NCBI GenBank assembly: GCA_963575745.1
Contig: CAUYUJ010014346.1
Coordinates: 44,856 to 108,855 of the forward strand
Length of the DNA stretch: 64,000 nt
Direction of reading: 5' to 3'
DNA from: Prorocentrum cordatum
Taxonomy: Eukaryota; Sar; Dinophyceae; Prorocentrales; Prorocentraceae
The notes below the pieces were generated by a model, which saw only the letters and a list, made by a program, of their open reading frames with translations, searched no databases and was not told the origin of the DNA. Positions 53,050 through 63,844 of the stretch are shown here, piece by piece. The stretch's first letter is position 1, and each line of letters opens with the position of its first letter. The translations under genes and the position numbers were made by a program.

Positions 53050-54375
53050 ATACCCAACCAAGGAGGGTTTGGGGGGAAAACAACAACTCTGAGGCCTCTG
53101 GGAACTCATTGGGTATCGCGACAAAAAGGCTAAGGCTAGATTGTCCCAGTCTTTGCCGGCGCCCACAAACAAGGCGAGGGGGGCTTCGAAGAAAGCAAAC
53201 GCTCTCTCAGAAACCCTCCTGGCTTCTGCTCCTGGGAGGCCTTCTTAGAAGCCGGGAGGGCCCTTCCAAAAAGCCGCCTGTGCGCTTAGAGACCATCCGC
53301 CTTCTCAGAGGCCACGGTCCTCGGGCCTCCCCCCCTGCGGGCCGCCAACTGAATGGCGCTGGCTCAGCCCCGTTCGCGGTGAACCCCGTTGCCCGTCGGC
53401 TGGCCCAAAAATTGGCATGGGGGACACGGGTCCTGCGGGAAACGGGTCCTGGACCCGGGTGCCTTCTCCCGAGACAGGGTTGCCATCTCGCGTCGTTTCC
53501 TGACAGCCCTGGGGCGGAAGCTGAAAGCAACGGAAAAGCTCAGGACCCGTTTCCCTCAGGACCCGTTCTCCCCACGGCCACAAAGGCGCGGCAAAAGCGC
53601 GGGACGGCGGCCGCCGGTCCGCGCGCAGCACCTCCGGGAGCGTCCGCAGCACGGCGCCGCACTGGCGCGCGACGCGTCGGGGGCGTGGGGGGGGGAGGGC
53701 GCGGCGGGCACCGGCGAAGCGGCGGGGAGGGGGCCGAAACTTCTGTCGGGGGCGACGATGGGGGCGAATACAGTCGGGGCGTTGACCTAAGGAACCCAAA
53801 ATAAGGAACGAGGCCCCTTTTTCTCCATAAGTTAAACTTCGATTTCCGATCGAAAGCATAAGGAAAATCTAAGGCAAGCTGCGAAACACGTAAGGAACAC
53901 GGAGCCCCTCCCTAACGAAAAGGGTTCCTTCTTCAGGGCCCCGACTGTAGCCCAGGGGGGAGCAACACGTGTATCCAAGGGCGCCGACGGTCCGAGTCTT
54001 CAGCGAGAAGGGCGGCAGTGTGTGCCACATCAGCGACAGAGCTGGCAGCACCTCGTGCGAGAGAGCGGCAGCACGCGGTGTGCCAGCTACAGCGACGGGG
54101 TGTGTCATGCGAGCAGGGCCACGACACGTCAGCTACAACGCTCGGAATAGTCCGGGCGAGGAGGACGGCGAAATGGAAAGGGGTGCCAAGCGTGCACGGC
54201 AGGTTCGGAAGGAAGCTGGAGCGGCACCGTCAGCTTCAGCTCGGAACCGAGATTCGACGCCCAGCCTCATCGCCCAGGAAGGCCTGGGGGGAGGTGCTGC
54301 AAGGTGGTGCGTCCTTGCTCGAGTTTTGGTCGGTTTGCTGACTGACTCTTGAATCATCGGAGTGGTAAATCAATG
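53050..54375. other. GC-rich sequence without a recognised gene
   Basis: GAGGCC..TTCT words at 53200-53330, GGGTCCTG repeats at 53425-53580, then GC-rich sequence. The plus frame to 53804 is a continuation of the satellite frame. Nothing assignable. Confidence 0.4.
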
Positions 54376-54379
54376 CTGG

Positions 54380-54560
54380 GTCCTCCTCCTCCTACTCCTC
54401 CTACTCCTCCTCCTCCTCCTCCTCCTCCTCCTCCTCCTCCTCCTCTTCCTCCTCCTCCTCCTCCTCCTCCTCCTCCTCCTCCTGCCTCGTCCCTCCCTCC
54501 GACCTCCTCATTGTATGCCTCCTCCTCCTCCTCCTCCTCCTCCTTCCCCTCCTCCGGCCC
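54380..54560. repeat. CCT microsatellite
   Basis: CTCCTC repeats with short interruptions. A GGA-rich tract follows at 54640-54730, so the region has opposed purine and pyrimidine strands. Confidence 0.9.
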
Positions 54561-54972
54561 TGCCCTCTCCTCTCTTCCATCCTCCGCGCGCGAACCCGCG
54601 ATGACGCAGGGAGCAGGAGGGGGGAATGCGCAGGCGCAGGGGAGGCGGAGGAAGGAGGAACACGAGGCAGATGGAGGAGCACGGGACGGGGAGGAGAGGG
54701 AAGAGGGCCGGGAGGAGGGGCAGCGGCGCGCTGGCGGGGAAGAGAGGACTCGGGCCTGGCGGCCGCCTCGTGGTCCTCCTCCCCCTCCTGCCCTTCGCTC
54801 CTGCAGCCTCTCGCCGCACACCTCGTGTTCCCCCCCTCTTCCTCGCACTGAGAGCTCCAGGACCCTTCGTGTTGTCCCTCTGCCTCCCCTCCCAGCTCCT
54901 CGCGCGCGCGCCCACGCGCGGGGGGGGCGGGATGATGGGATGAACACGCGGGGCAGGAAGGGGAGGTGACAT

Positions 54973-55158
54973 TTTCGGCGGCGAGCGAGGGATGGAAATG
55001 AAAAGGAGGAGTCCTTCTCAGAAGGCGGAGCCCTCGCGCCTTCTGAGTTTGTTCTGTCTTGCGCGAAGGCTGAACAACTTCTCAGAAGGCCGTGGGGCTT
55101 CCGAACCTTCCAAGAAGGCCTTCTCCTTCTCACTTTCCCCCCTCGCTCGCCGCCGAAA
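54973..55158. mobile_element. 186-bp foldback element
   Basis: Perfect 18-bp inverted ends TTTCGGCGGCGAGCGAGG (54973) and CCTCGCTCGCCGCCGAAA (ending 55158). Inside, AAGGAGGAGTCCTTCTCAGA and repeated CTTCTCAGAAGG words give further inner pairing. No coding capacity. Confidence 0.65.
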
Positions 55159-55469
55159 TTTCCCGATTTAGCAATTGAGAAGACCGGGGTCAAGATGCTA
55201 TTCGCTCATGTGTAGCGCCGTCACGCGCAGCGATGGCGAAGTATCGAACCTGGCCCGCTTCTGACTCGAAGCCAATACTCGAATCCGCGGCTGCCACTCT
55301 CTCGTCGCACGTCTGCCGCCACGATCGATCCCACCCGTAGTCCTCCCGAAGCGCAGGGCCAGACGCGCGTCATGCACACGCGCGCTGCCTGCGCTCCTCG
55401 ACTCTGCCCCGGATTCGGCGGTGGACAGACCTCCCTTTGGTAAACCTCCCCTCAGTGAAAACGGCCTGG

Positions 55470-55731
55470 GATTCCGAGTGGATGCCTTCACGGCTGCAGG
55501 CTCCTGCCAACACAAGATGAGCAAATCCGAATTCATGACGAAACTCTTGTGACGCCGATGTATAGTCGGCGATGGACAAACCTCCCTTTAGTAAACCTCC
55601 CCTTAGTGAAAGCGGCCTGGGACCGAAACCGACGGACCTGGACCCGCAAAAGTGACGGCCGCGACGCCCTCTCGCGAACCGAAAACGGCCAATGCGCTGA
55701 TCGACGTGCCAGGGTAGGAGGTCAATCCACC
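55470..55731 (+). repeat. 262-bp direct repeat, copy 1
   Basis: Starts GATTCCGAGTGGATGCCTTC and contains GTAAACCTCCCCTTAGTGAA. Copy 2 is at 60820-61080, exactly 5350 bp away, with about 90% identity by eye. An inner sub-repeat (ACCTCCCTTTGGTAAACCTC) also lies just upstream at 55430. Confidence 0.85.
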
Positions 55732-55739
55732 TGCGACAG

Positions 55740-56330
55740 GTGCAGGAAAGTGCACACGTGGAAAGAGAAGCTTGCGCGTGCAGCGGGGCACGCCGCTTGA
55801 AGCATGCTCCGCACACGCGAGCTCCGCTCCCGCTCCCCACCGCCGACCGTGCCGCGGAGCCCAGACACGCGAGCCCGGGGGGGAGCCGTGCCTGCTTCAC
55901 TGCCGCGCGCGCGAGCTCCCGGTCTGCGCCCAGCCGCTCAGCTGCGTGAGACAACCTCCGCGGAGGGCGGGCTATTCCCCCCAACGATGTGCTCCCCAAC
56001 GGATCGAGGATCGAGGCAGGCCTTCGCGGACCCTGGTGCGCGTGTCTGGGATCCCGGGGCGGCGTGCCTGAGCGATCTTGGGAGCCCGTGAGCAGGAACG
56101 GTTGGAGGCCGGGTGCACGACACAGGCTCAAGGATGCAGAAGAGCTGCAAGGCTGAGAAGAGGCCAGCCATAACAAGAAGAATAATAGCAAGAAGCACAA
56201 GCACAGTAGTAATACCAATCACAAGCACAGTAGTAATACCAATCATACGAATCATCACCCTAAATATAATCATACGATCATAAACAAATACATGAACGAA
56301 TAAATACATACTCCTCCACCATGCCCTTGA
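55740..56330. other. GC-rich then AT-rich spacer, no gene
   Basis: GC-rich to 56150. Two copies of CACAAGCACAGTAGTAATAC follow at about 56195 and 56220. No gene recognised. Confidence 0.5.
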
Positions 56331-56399
56331 GGCACGAGCTGGAGTGGCCTAACGTCCCTTGTTGGATCCCCTGGAGCCTCAGTCCCCAGTCCTGAAGAT

Positions 56400-56700
56400 G
56401 CTTCCAACGGCACCGCGCCAGAACTTGCCAGGTCTCTTGGGGCGCGCCACGTGGCTCCCGGGATCTGTCGCGTCGTGTCGCACGTGGCTTGTTTGGGGCC
56501 CAAGACGCCCCCAAGACGGGCCAAAAGTGGGCCCCAGACAGGCCCCAAAGACGGTCTGAAAGGGCCCCGAGTCGCCGAGCAACCGGTCCCAGTCGCCAAA
56601 GGTGGCTCCAAGGCGGCCCAAGAAGCCTTCGATGCGCCCGAAGGGGACTCTCAGAGCCTTGCCAGATGGCCCCGAGAGGCCACAATCAGTGATGTTCCTT
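56400..56700 (+). repeat. short CCAAGACGGGCC array
   Basis: CCAAGACGCCCCCAAGACGG and related words; ends with CAATCAGTGATGTTCC, similar to the spacer edge at 32325. Confidence 0.75.
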
Positions 56701-56749
56701 AGATTCTCCCAGCATCCTGAGTGGGCCCATGTTTCCTTAGAACACCCTC

Positions 56750-56925
56750 GCCTCCTCCCTCCTCCTCCTCCTCCTTCTCCTCCTCCTCCTTCTCTTCCCG
56801 ACCACTACTGCCACTACTGCTGCATCCACTACTGCCACTACTTCTACGGCCGCCACCACTACCGCTACTGCCGCTACTACCATTACCACCGCTACTACAA
56901 CTGCTACCGCTACCGAGGCCAACCC
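56750..56925. repeat. CCT and CTACTGC microsatellites
   Basis: CCTCCTC at 56755-56795, then TACTGC/CCACTAC repeats at 56800-56910. Confidence 0.85.
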
Positions 56926-57130
56926 CGAGCCCGAACGCCGTCCGAAACGGCCCCAGGGGAAGGCCACGGGAGGAATGGGTCGAGAGACCCGGTGGGGGTT
57001 CAGCATGTGAAAGACAACCACGACCTTGGGCCTCTGGGGCCGACGAACTGCGCCCGCTAGCCGCTCCTCGGAAGCCAGACCTCCTCCTCCAGCATCGGCA
57101 CGGCACGCTCGATGCTGCGCGGAGGGCCGT

Positions 57131-57303
57131 TGGGCGTGGCTTAATGGGGGGGTCATAAATGGGGGGGTCAAAAACGGTCCCCTTTCGTGCCCCTTTCGGG
57201 CCCCTCCGGAGCCCCAGGGGGCTCGTTTAGGTGCCGTTTGGGTACCTTTCCGGACCACCCTCGCCACCCCCCCATCTATGACCCCCCCATTATGCAACGC
57301 CCA
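57131..57303. mobile_element. 173-bp foldback element
   Basis: Left arm TGGGCGTGGCTTAATGGGGG then GGTCATAAATGGGGGGGT; reverse-complemented right arm TGGGCGTTGCATAATGGGGG then GGTCATAGATGGGGGGGT. That is 38 bp with three differences. The centre has CCCTTTCGGGCCCC-type repeats. No coding capacity. Confidence 0.7.
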
Positions 57304-57739
57304 GGGGGGGGGCGCAAGAGCTCCAGGAAAGCAGGCCTCGGGCTGCCCCTCATGCGTACCAGATTGCTCCTGGCCCCCCCCCCTTGCCCAGTCGACCCCC
57401 TGAGAGAACCCCAGGCTCCAGCACGTGCGGTGGCGGCCACCGACCACGCGGAGGGGTGCGGCACTGCCGGCGATGCGCGGGCGTCCCGCCTCTCGAGATC
57501 GTGGGGCGCAGGGCTCTCCACGGGGCTTCCGACCATTCTGACAAGCCCCCCCTTCCTTTAAGTCGGGCGTGTCCCCCTGCAGGGGGATGTTGGGCGAAAA
57601 ATAGAACATACTCAAAAATACCCCCCAAATCTTCAAAGATTGCCATAAACATGATCGACCCACGAACCCGGAAAGGAATCGATAGAGATGTAACGCATGG
57701 CAACGTTTTCAAAGACACCTGATTGGGTGACGGGCAAGT

Positions 57740-58500
57740 GCAATGCTGATTGTATCGATCTTGATGTGCCGTGCCGAAGGCTGTGCTGTGCTTCACCGTG
57801 CTGAATTGCGATGTGTCATGCCGCGGTTGTGCTCTGTGGCGTCGTGGATCGAGTCTTCCTTTGCATCCCAGTCATGACCGAACTGATCTGGATCTTAAGC
57901 TCGACCTGCCTGAACACATAGTAGCTGCCCCAGAGCTAATTGACAGGGGGACAGGCCAGGAGGACGCGCCGCGAAACGTCCCAAGGGACGCGCCAGGCGA
58001 CGTGCCAGGGGACGTGCCATGGGGTCGCACCGTAGGACGTGCCAAGGGGACGCGCTACGGAACGTGCCAATGGATGTGCCACGGAATGTGCCAGGGGACG
58101 CGCCACGCGACGTGCCAGGGGGACTCGCCAAGGGAAGCCCCACGGAACGTGCCAAGGAACGTGCCAGGTTGCAATGCTGATTGTATCGATCTTGATGTAC
58201 CGTGCCGAAGTCTGTGCTGTGCTGCACCGTGCTGAATTGCGATGTGCCATGCCGCAGTTGTGCTCTATAGCGTCGTGGATCGAGTCCTCCTTTGCATCCG
58301 AGTCCTGACCGAACTGATCTGGATCTTAAGCTCGAGCTGCCTGAACACATAGTATCTGCCGCAGAGCTAATTGACAGGGGGACATGCCAGGAGGACGCGC
58401 CGCGGAACGTCTCAAGGGACGCGCCAGGCGACATGCCAGGGGACGTGCCATGGGGACGCACCGCGGGACGTGCCAAGGGGACGCGCTACGGAACGTGCTG
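57740..58500 (+). repeat. 431-bp tandem duplication, about 1.8 copies
   Basis: GCAATGCTGATTGTATCGAT starts copies at 57740 and 58171. Each has a unique 5' part (to GAGCTAATTGACAGGGGGAC) and a 3' part made of GGACGTGCCA / GGGACGCGCCA units of 15-20 bp. Confidence 0.9.
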
Positions 58501-58504
58501 GGGA

Positions 58505-59280
58505 CAAGCGTTTCGCTCGAGACATCCTGTCAAAATCCTCATTCTAGACATCCGCCTGAGCGACCTGGACACGTGAAAACAAACGTTTCGCTCAACACAT
58601 CCTCAACACATTCTCATGCTAGACATCCGCCTGGGCGAACTGGACACGTGAAAACAAGTAGTTCGCTCGAGACATCCTCAACACATCTTCATGTGAGACG
58701 TCCGCCTGGGTGACCTGGGCACGTGAAAACAAGCGTTTCGCTCGAGACGTTTTCAATACCTCCTCATTCTAGACATCCGCCTTGGCGACCTGTACACGTG
58801 AAAACAAACGTCTGGCTCGAGACATCCTCAACACATCTTCATGTTATACATCCGCCTGGGCGACCTGGACACGTGAAAACAAGCGTATCTCTCGAGACAT
58901 TCTCAACACATCCTCATGCTAGGCATCCGCCTTGGCAACCTGGACACGCGCAAACAAGCATCTCGAACGAGACTTCCTCAACACCTCCTCATTCTAGACA
59001 TCCGCCTGGGCGACGAAGACGCGTGAAACCAAGCGTCTCGCTCGAGACATCCTCAACAAATCCTGGCGCTTGACCTCTGCCTGGGCAACCTGGAGGCGTG
59101 AAACCAAGCGTCTCGCAAGAGACATCCTCAAGACATGGGCACGTGAAACCATGTATTTCACTTGAGAGATCCTCTAGATTCTGGTCCCCAGGAGAGGACA
59201 ATCTATAATACAAAACAAGCGTTTCGCTCGAGACATCCTCAACAAATTCTGAAAAATAAGCGTTTCGGTGGGGACATCCT
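58505..59280 (+). repeat. 75-bp satellite, about ten copies
   Basis: CGCTCGAGACATCCTCAACA and CATCCGCCTGGGCGACCTGG then ACACGTGAAAACAAGCG recur with a 75-bp step (for example 58666 and 58741). The frame stays open because 75 = 3 x 25. The word GAGACATCCTC is shared with the 151-bp satellite at 12 kb. Confidence 0.95.
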
Positions 59281-59550
59281 CAAATTTTAATTCGCCGGCC
59301 CTACGCGACCTCGTTATTTATCGCAAAAGCAATTCGCCGGCCCTACAGCCCTCAGATCCGGGGGCAAACCCCTGAAAGAGAACCCTGGGCCTGTGCCCTT
59401 TCCGGGAAAAAATCGTCCCAAGACTAATTCCATACCTAGGCTCTGCCTGGAAGGGCTCTTACTCTGTTGGCTTAAAGGGGCCAGGCAGTGGAAAACGACC
59501 CGGGCGGTTCCCCCGGCATCCGCCCCGCGGTTCTCCCAGTCCCCTGGGAG
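59280..59550. other. spacer with a repeated AATTCGCCGGCCCTAC, no gene
   Basis: AATTCGCCGGCCCTAC occurs at 59290 and 59331. The rest is GC-rich unique sequence without a recognised gene. Confidence 0.6.
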
Positions 59551-59554
59551 CTTT

Positions 59555-60535
59555 ACCTTGAACTTTAGCTTTAGCTTTAGCTTCAGCATTAGTCTTAGCT
59601 TAGCTTTAGCTTAGCTTTAGCTTAGCTCTAGCTTAGCTCTAGCTTAGCTCTAGCTTAGCTTTAGCTTAGCTGCAGCTCAGCTTTAGCTTAGCTGTAGATT
59701 TAGCTTAGCTGTAGCTTAGATATAGCTTAGGTTTAGCTTAGCTTTAGCGTAGCTGTAGCTTAACGTTAGCGTAGCTTTAGATTAGCTGTAGTAGAGCTTT
59801 CGTTTAGCTGTAGCTTAGATTTAGCGTATATTTAGCTTAGCTGTAGCTTAGCTGTAGCTTAGTTCTAGCTTAGCTTTAGCTTAGTTTAGCTTAGTTTTAA
59901 ATTAGCTTTAGCTTAGCTTTAGCGTGGCTTTAGGTTGGCTTTAGCTTAGCTTTAGCTTAGCTTCAGCTTAGCTTCAGCTTAGCGTCAGTTTAGCTTGAGC
60001 TTAGATTTAGCTTAGTTTCAGCTTAACTTTATGTTAGCTTCAGCTTAGTTGTAGCTTAGCGTTCGCTTAGCTGCAGCTTAGCTATAGCGTAGCTTTGGCT
60101 TAGCTTTAGCTTATATGTAGTTTACAGTTAGCTTAGCTTTAAAGTAGCGTTAGCTTAGCGTTAGCTTAGCTTTAGCCTAGCTGTAGCTTAGCTTTAGCTT
60201 AGCTTCAGCTTAGCTGTTGCTTAGACTTAGCTTAGATTTAGCTTAGCTTTGGCTTAGCTTTAGCTTAGCTTTAGCTTAGCTTTAGCTTAGCTTTAGCTTT
60301 AGCTTTAGCTTATATGCAGTTTACCTTTAGCTTATCTTTAAATTAGCTTTAGCTTAGCGTTAGCTTAGCTTTAGCCTAGCTGTAGCTTAGCTTTAGCTTA
60401 GCTTCAGTTTAGCTGTTGCTTAGACTTAGCTTAGCTTTAGCTTAGCTTTAGCTTAGCTTTAGCTTAGCTTTAGCTTTAGCTTTAGCTTTAGTTTAGCTTT
60501 AGCGTACCTTTAGCTTAGCTAGCTTAGCTTTACTG
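59555..60535 (+). repeat. TTTAGCTTAGC satellite, about 1 kb
   Basis: Units of TTTAGC, TTAGC and GTAGC, mostly an 11-12-bp TTTAGCTTAGC period. AGCT is palindromic, so every unit is rich in AluI-type sites. Not the plant or algal telomere TTTAGGG. Confidence 0.95.
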
Positions 60536-60539
60536 TTAC

Positions 60540-60818
60540 TACTTATGCTGCTTTCCTAGGGGCTCCAACTCCTAGGTAGGGTCGCACCGGGATAATTCTT
60601 GACTATTTTTGCATATCCCCCCTGTAGAGGGACAGGCCCGACTTAACCCTTCCTTCTCAGAGCCCTCCATCGCCCTCCCTCGCCCTGTCCCCCTTCTCTG
60701 CGAGCTGCCGACGCGCGCACCTGCAACAGGGAGAGCGCTGGCCGAAGGAAGCGAGAGAGGGCCCGACTGGAAACGGGCCCTGCCCCCCCCTGTGGCTGTA
60801 TTCCAGAGGACCAACTTC
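60540..60818. other. spacer, no gene
   Basis: Mixed sequence with CGCCCTCCCTCGCCCT words. No gene recognised. Confidence 0.5.
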
Positions 60819-60819
60819 T

Positions 60820-61080
60820 GATTCCGAGTGGATGCCTTCACGGCTGCAGGCTCCTGCCAACACAAGATGAGCAGATCTGAATTCATGACGAAACTCTTGT
60901 AACGCCGATGTATAGTCGGCGGTGGACAAACCTCCCTTTAGTAAACCTCCCCTTAGTGAAAACGACCTGGGACCGAAATCGACGGACCTGGACCCGCAAA
61001 AATGACGGCCGAGACGCTCTCGCGAACCGAAAACGGCAAATTCCTTAATCGACGTGTCAGGGTAGGAGGTCTATCCACCT
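60820..61080 (+). repeat. 262-bp direct repeat, copy 2
   Basis: Counterpart of 55470-55731. The upstream sub-repeat present at copy 1 is absent here, so the shared unit starts at GATTCCGAGTGG. Confidence 0.85.
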
Positions 61081-61084
61081 CCGA

Positions 61085-62230
61085 TACAGAAGGGGGGGCA
61101 TCCAGCCTTGATACAGGGCGAGTCCGGATAGCCCCCCCCGGGTGTATCCCCGAGTTTCCCCCCCTCCCCCCTCTCTTTGAGCGGCAAAACTTGTTCGGGC
61201 GGAGCCCAGGGATTGGGGCAGGACCGGCAGCATCGAATCGGCATATCGGATCGAAGCGAAGTTTGCATCGGCTCGATGCCGCATCGGCATGGAATCGAAA
61301 TCGAGCCTGATCGGCAGGGTCAGGATGCAAGACAGCGCCATGCAAGAACATCGGGCCAGATCCCAGACATGCGACGCCCTGATTATTTCAGGACGGCGTC
61401 CCTGGAAGTCCCGACCCTTTCTCCGGGACCGGTTTTTCGTCCTGAGTCGTGTTTTGACGGTCCCGAGGCCCGGCGAGGGCCCCCCGAGGCTGAAAACAGC
61501 CACAAACCTCCCGTCCTGAATTTTTTTGGCGACGCGACCATGTCTGGGATCGGATCGTCGGAACATCGACAGCGGCGACGCGACGGCGGAGGGCCGCGGC
61601 GGCGGCGGCCGGCAGGGGTCCGCCAGGGCCCGCCGGGGGGGGCCACGGGCGGGGCCACGCGCGGCCGTCGCGGCGCACGAGCTCGAGGACGAACTCGGCG
61701 TTGCCACGCAGGTCCTCACGGGCCGTCGGGTTTTTCTGCCTGTGCTGCCCGCGGCCCTCAGGGGGATCGGGGGGGGCAGGGCGCGAGCAGGCGCCTCTCT
61801 GACAGGCCGTGCCGAGCCGTCGTGGCTACATGTGGCAGCCTTTCACGCGCACGCGTCGCCCAACCGTACTGGCTGACTTTTCCTCGATGCATCTCTGGCT
61901 CCAAACGCCCCGCTGAAGCAGTGCAAACGAACGAGAGACGGAGCGCCGGAGGGAGCGGGGCCGAGGGAGGGGAGGAGAGGGGAGTGGGGAGGGGGCCGTC
62001 TGGGCGGCCTCGTGGCCCCTCTTCTGCGCCTCTTGAGGCATTAGTGTGGCCACGTCGGAAGGGCTCTGGTCCATTTTCCAGCCATGCGCATCCCTCTCAA
62101 GGCCCCCCAGGGGAGTAAGACGGGCGTACCCCAAATGTACAGCAGCTGGGCCAGGGCCCCAGGGCGTGGGAACCGATATTCGTCCATTGAATGTGTGTAG
62201 AGATCGGTCCCACTATCGATGCATAGACCG
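61085..62230. other. GC-rich sequence without a recognised gene
   Basis: A 313-codon plus frame (61177-62118) is rich in Arg, Gly and Pro and has no domain; GC bias explains it. TTCAGGACGG at 61387 and CCGTCCTGAA at 61511 form a weak inverted pair. Confidence 0.4.
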
Positions 62231-62234
62231 ACTT

Positions 62235-62530
62235 ACTGATTTGATCGAATATACATAAACCATACAAGCAAACGTATGTATACGTATATATGAGCACCTC
62301 ATGTTTACATGCATACACATATAGAACACCAGATCGGGATTCATGCGTATGCATATGCCGATGCGTGCGTGTAATGTGAATGTACGTGTATGGCATACAT
62401 GCACAGATGATGTATAAGTACGTACACCATATATGTGCATGTATAACTATGTATGAGCGTATAATTATCAGTATATCAACGTACAGCTATGGACGTGTAC
62501 ACCTATATTCAGCATTGTATATGTAAAAAA
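62235..62530. repeat. AT-rich ATACATG/TGTATA region
   Basis: Degenerate TACATA, GTATAC and TGCATG words without a clean period. Confidence 0.6.
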
Positions 62531-62734
62531 ACAGCTACATCTACCGAACATAAGTTCACCTCCACCGTGCCCTCGAGCACGAGTTGGAGTATCCTCAGAT
62601 CTCTTGCTCAATCTCCTGGAGCCCGTCCTGCATCCTGAGGGTCTCTTTTGGTGCCCGAGCCTCCAAGTCACAACTCTCCCAGGGCGTGGAGCGTGCCTCC
62701 TGAGGCGCGCGTCGCGTCCTGTCGCGTGACTTGT

Positions 62735-63255
62735 TCAAGCACCAGAGGGCCCCAAGACGGGCCAAGATGGCTCCGAGAGGTCGCTCAATCGGTTCGAGAG
62801 GGTTCCGAATCGCCGAGCAATCGGCCCAGGACGCCCAACATGGCCTCAAGTCTGGCACAAGAAGCATCCGAGAGGCCCAAGAGAGCCCCAAGAGGCATCC
62901 CAAGAGGGCCCTGAGATGTACAAATCACTTACTTTCCATTGGTGCTTACGCGTTTTTAGAGTTCTCGCATTTCCGAGCTTCCGACGCTCCAGAAGAGCCC
63001 ACGAGCTCCCGAAGACCGCCACAAGACAGCCCAAGCCCCCCAAAGGGCTCCGAGACGGCCCAAGAGGGCTCCGAGACGGTCTCCAAGACAGCCCCAAGAA
63101 GGGCCCAAGCAAGAGCCTCCACAAGAGGCCCCCAAGAATCACCAAGAGGCCACCAAGAGGGCCCAACGACGCCCCCAGAGGCACCCAAACGGCCCCAAGA
63201 GGCTTCAAAACGGCCCCCAAGATGCCCCTGAGAGGCCTCCTACGACATCCCAGCG
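62735..63255 (+). repeat. CCAAGAGGCC array
   Basis: CCAAGAGGC words over 500 bp, with a T-rich spacer near 62930-62985 (GTTTTTAGAGTTCTCGCATT then TCCGAGCTTCCGACGCTCC), comparable to the spacers in the 32-33 kb array. Confidence 0.85.
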
Positions 63256-63299
63256 AACATCCTAGAGGCCTATGGCCCACGACCTAGGCACGGTGGCGG

Positions 63300-63840
63300 G
63301 ATGTGCCGAACAAAAATTAGATGTATCGACCTCGATCGATCGAACTATATGTTGACCAATGTCACTACCAATGCATCGTTCACATTCTCTACCTATCTGG
63401 GCAACCATCGGGAGAAACCACCGGGACAACCATCGCGACAACCACCGGGGCAACCATCGGGACAATCATCGGTACAACCATCGGGACAACCTTTCCATCC
63501 ATCAATGAACTCCAGTCGGACTGCCTATCTATCGGTTTGATGGTCTATCTATCGATCTCGCGATCCATCGGTCTCACGTTGTATATATATATACACCGAT
63601 AACAGTATCTACCATAGCTACATATATATATATCACCATCACGACCCAATCATATCCATGCGTAGATATAGATCTCACTATCTCCATATTTAGATGACAC
63701 TCTATAGATCAACCTATACCGATCTCACCACGATGATTTGCACGATGTGTATCTATAGATCCAGGGTGTCGGGTGCCCACGTCCCCCCCCTCAGATGGTC
63801 TGGTTCCCAGGGTTCCCACGTCCCCACCCCCCAACTGTTA
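63300..63840. other. CATCGGGACAACC repeats and AT-rich tail, no gene
   Basis: About seven copies of ACCATCGGGACAACC-type 12-15-bp units at 63400-63490, then CTATCTATCGAT words and short TATA tracts. Confidence 0.7.
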
Positions 63841-63844
63841 TTGG

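Noticed and set aside
52093-53804. Plus-strand frames of 346 and 475 residues
   Set aside because: They run through the inverted 100-bp satellite and on into GC-rich sequence. Several frames are open together and no domain is seen.
59555-60535. Telomeric repeat
   Set aside because: The unit is TTTAGC / TTAGC, not TTTAGGG, and it lies between unrelated sequences and not at a contig end.
61387-61520. 134-bp TIR element with TTCAGGACGG ends
   Set aside because: Only 10 bp pair, with no extension and no target duplication; could be chance in GC-rich DNA.
61177-62118. 313-residue plus-strand gene
   Set aside because: Rich in Arg, Gly and Pro from GC bias, open in other frames too, and no motif seen.
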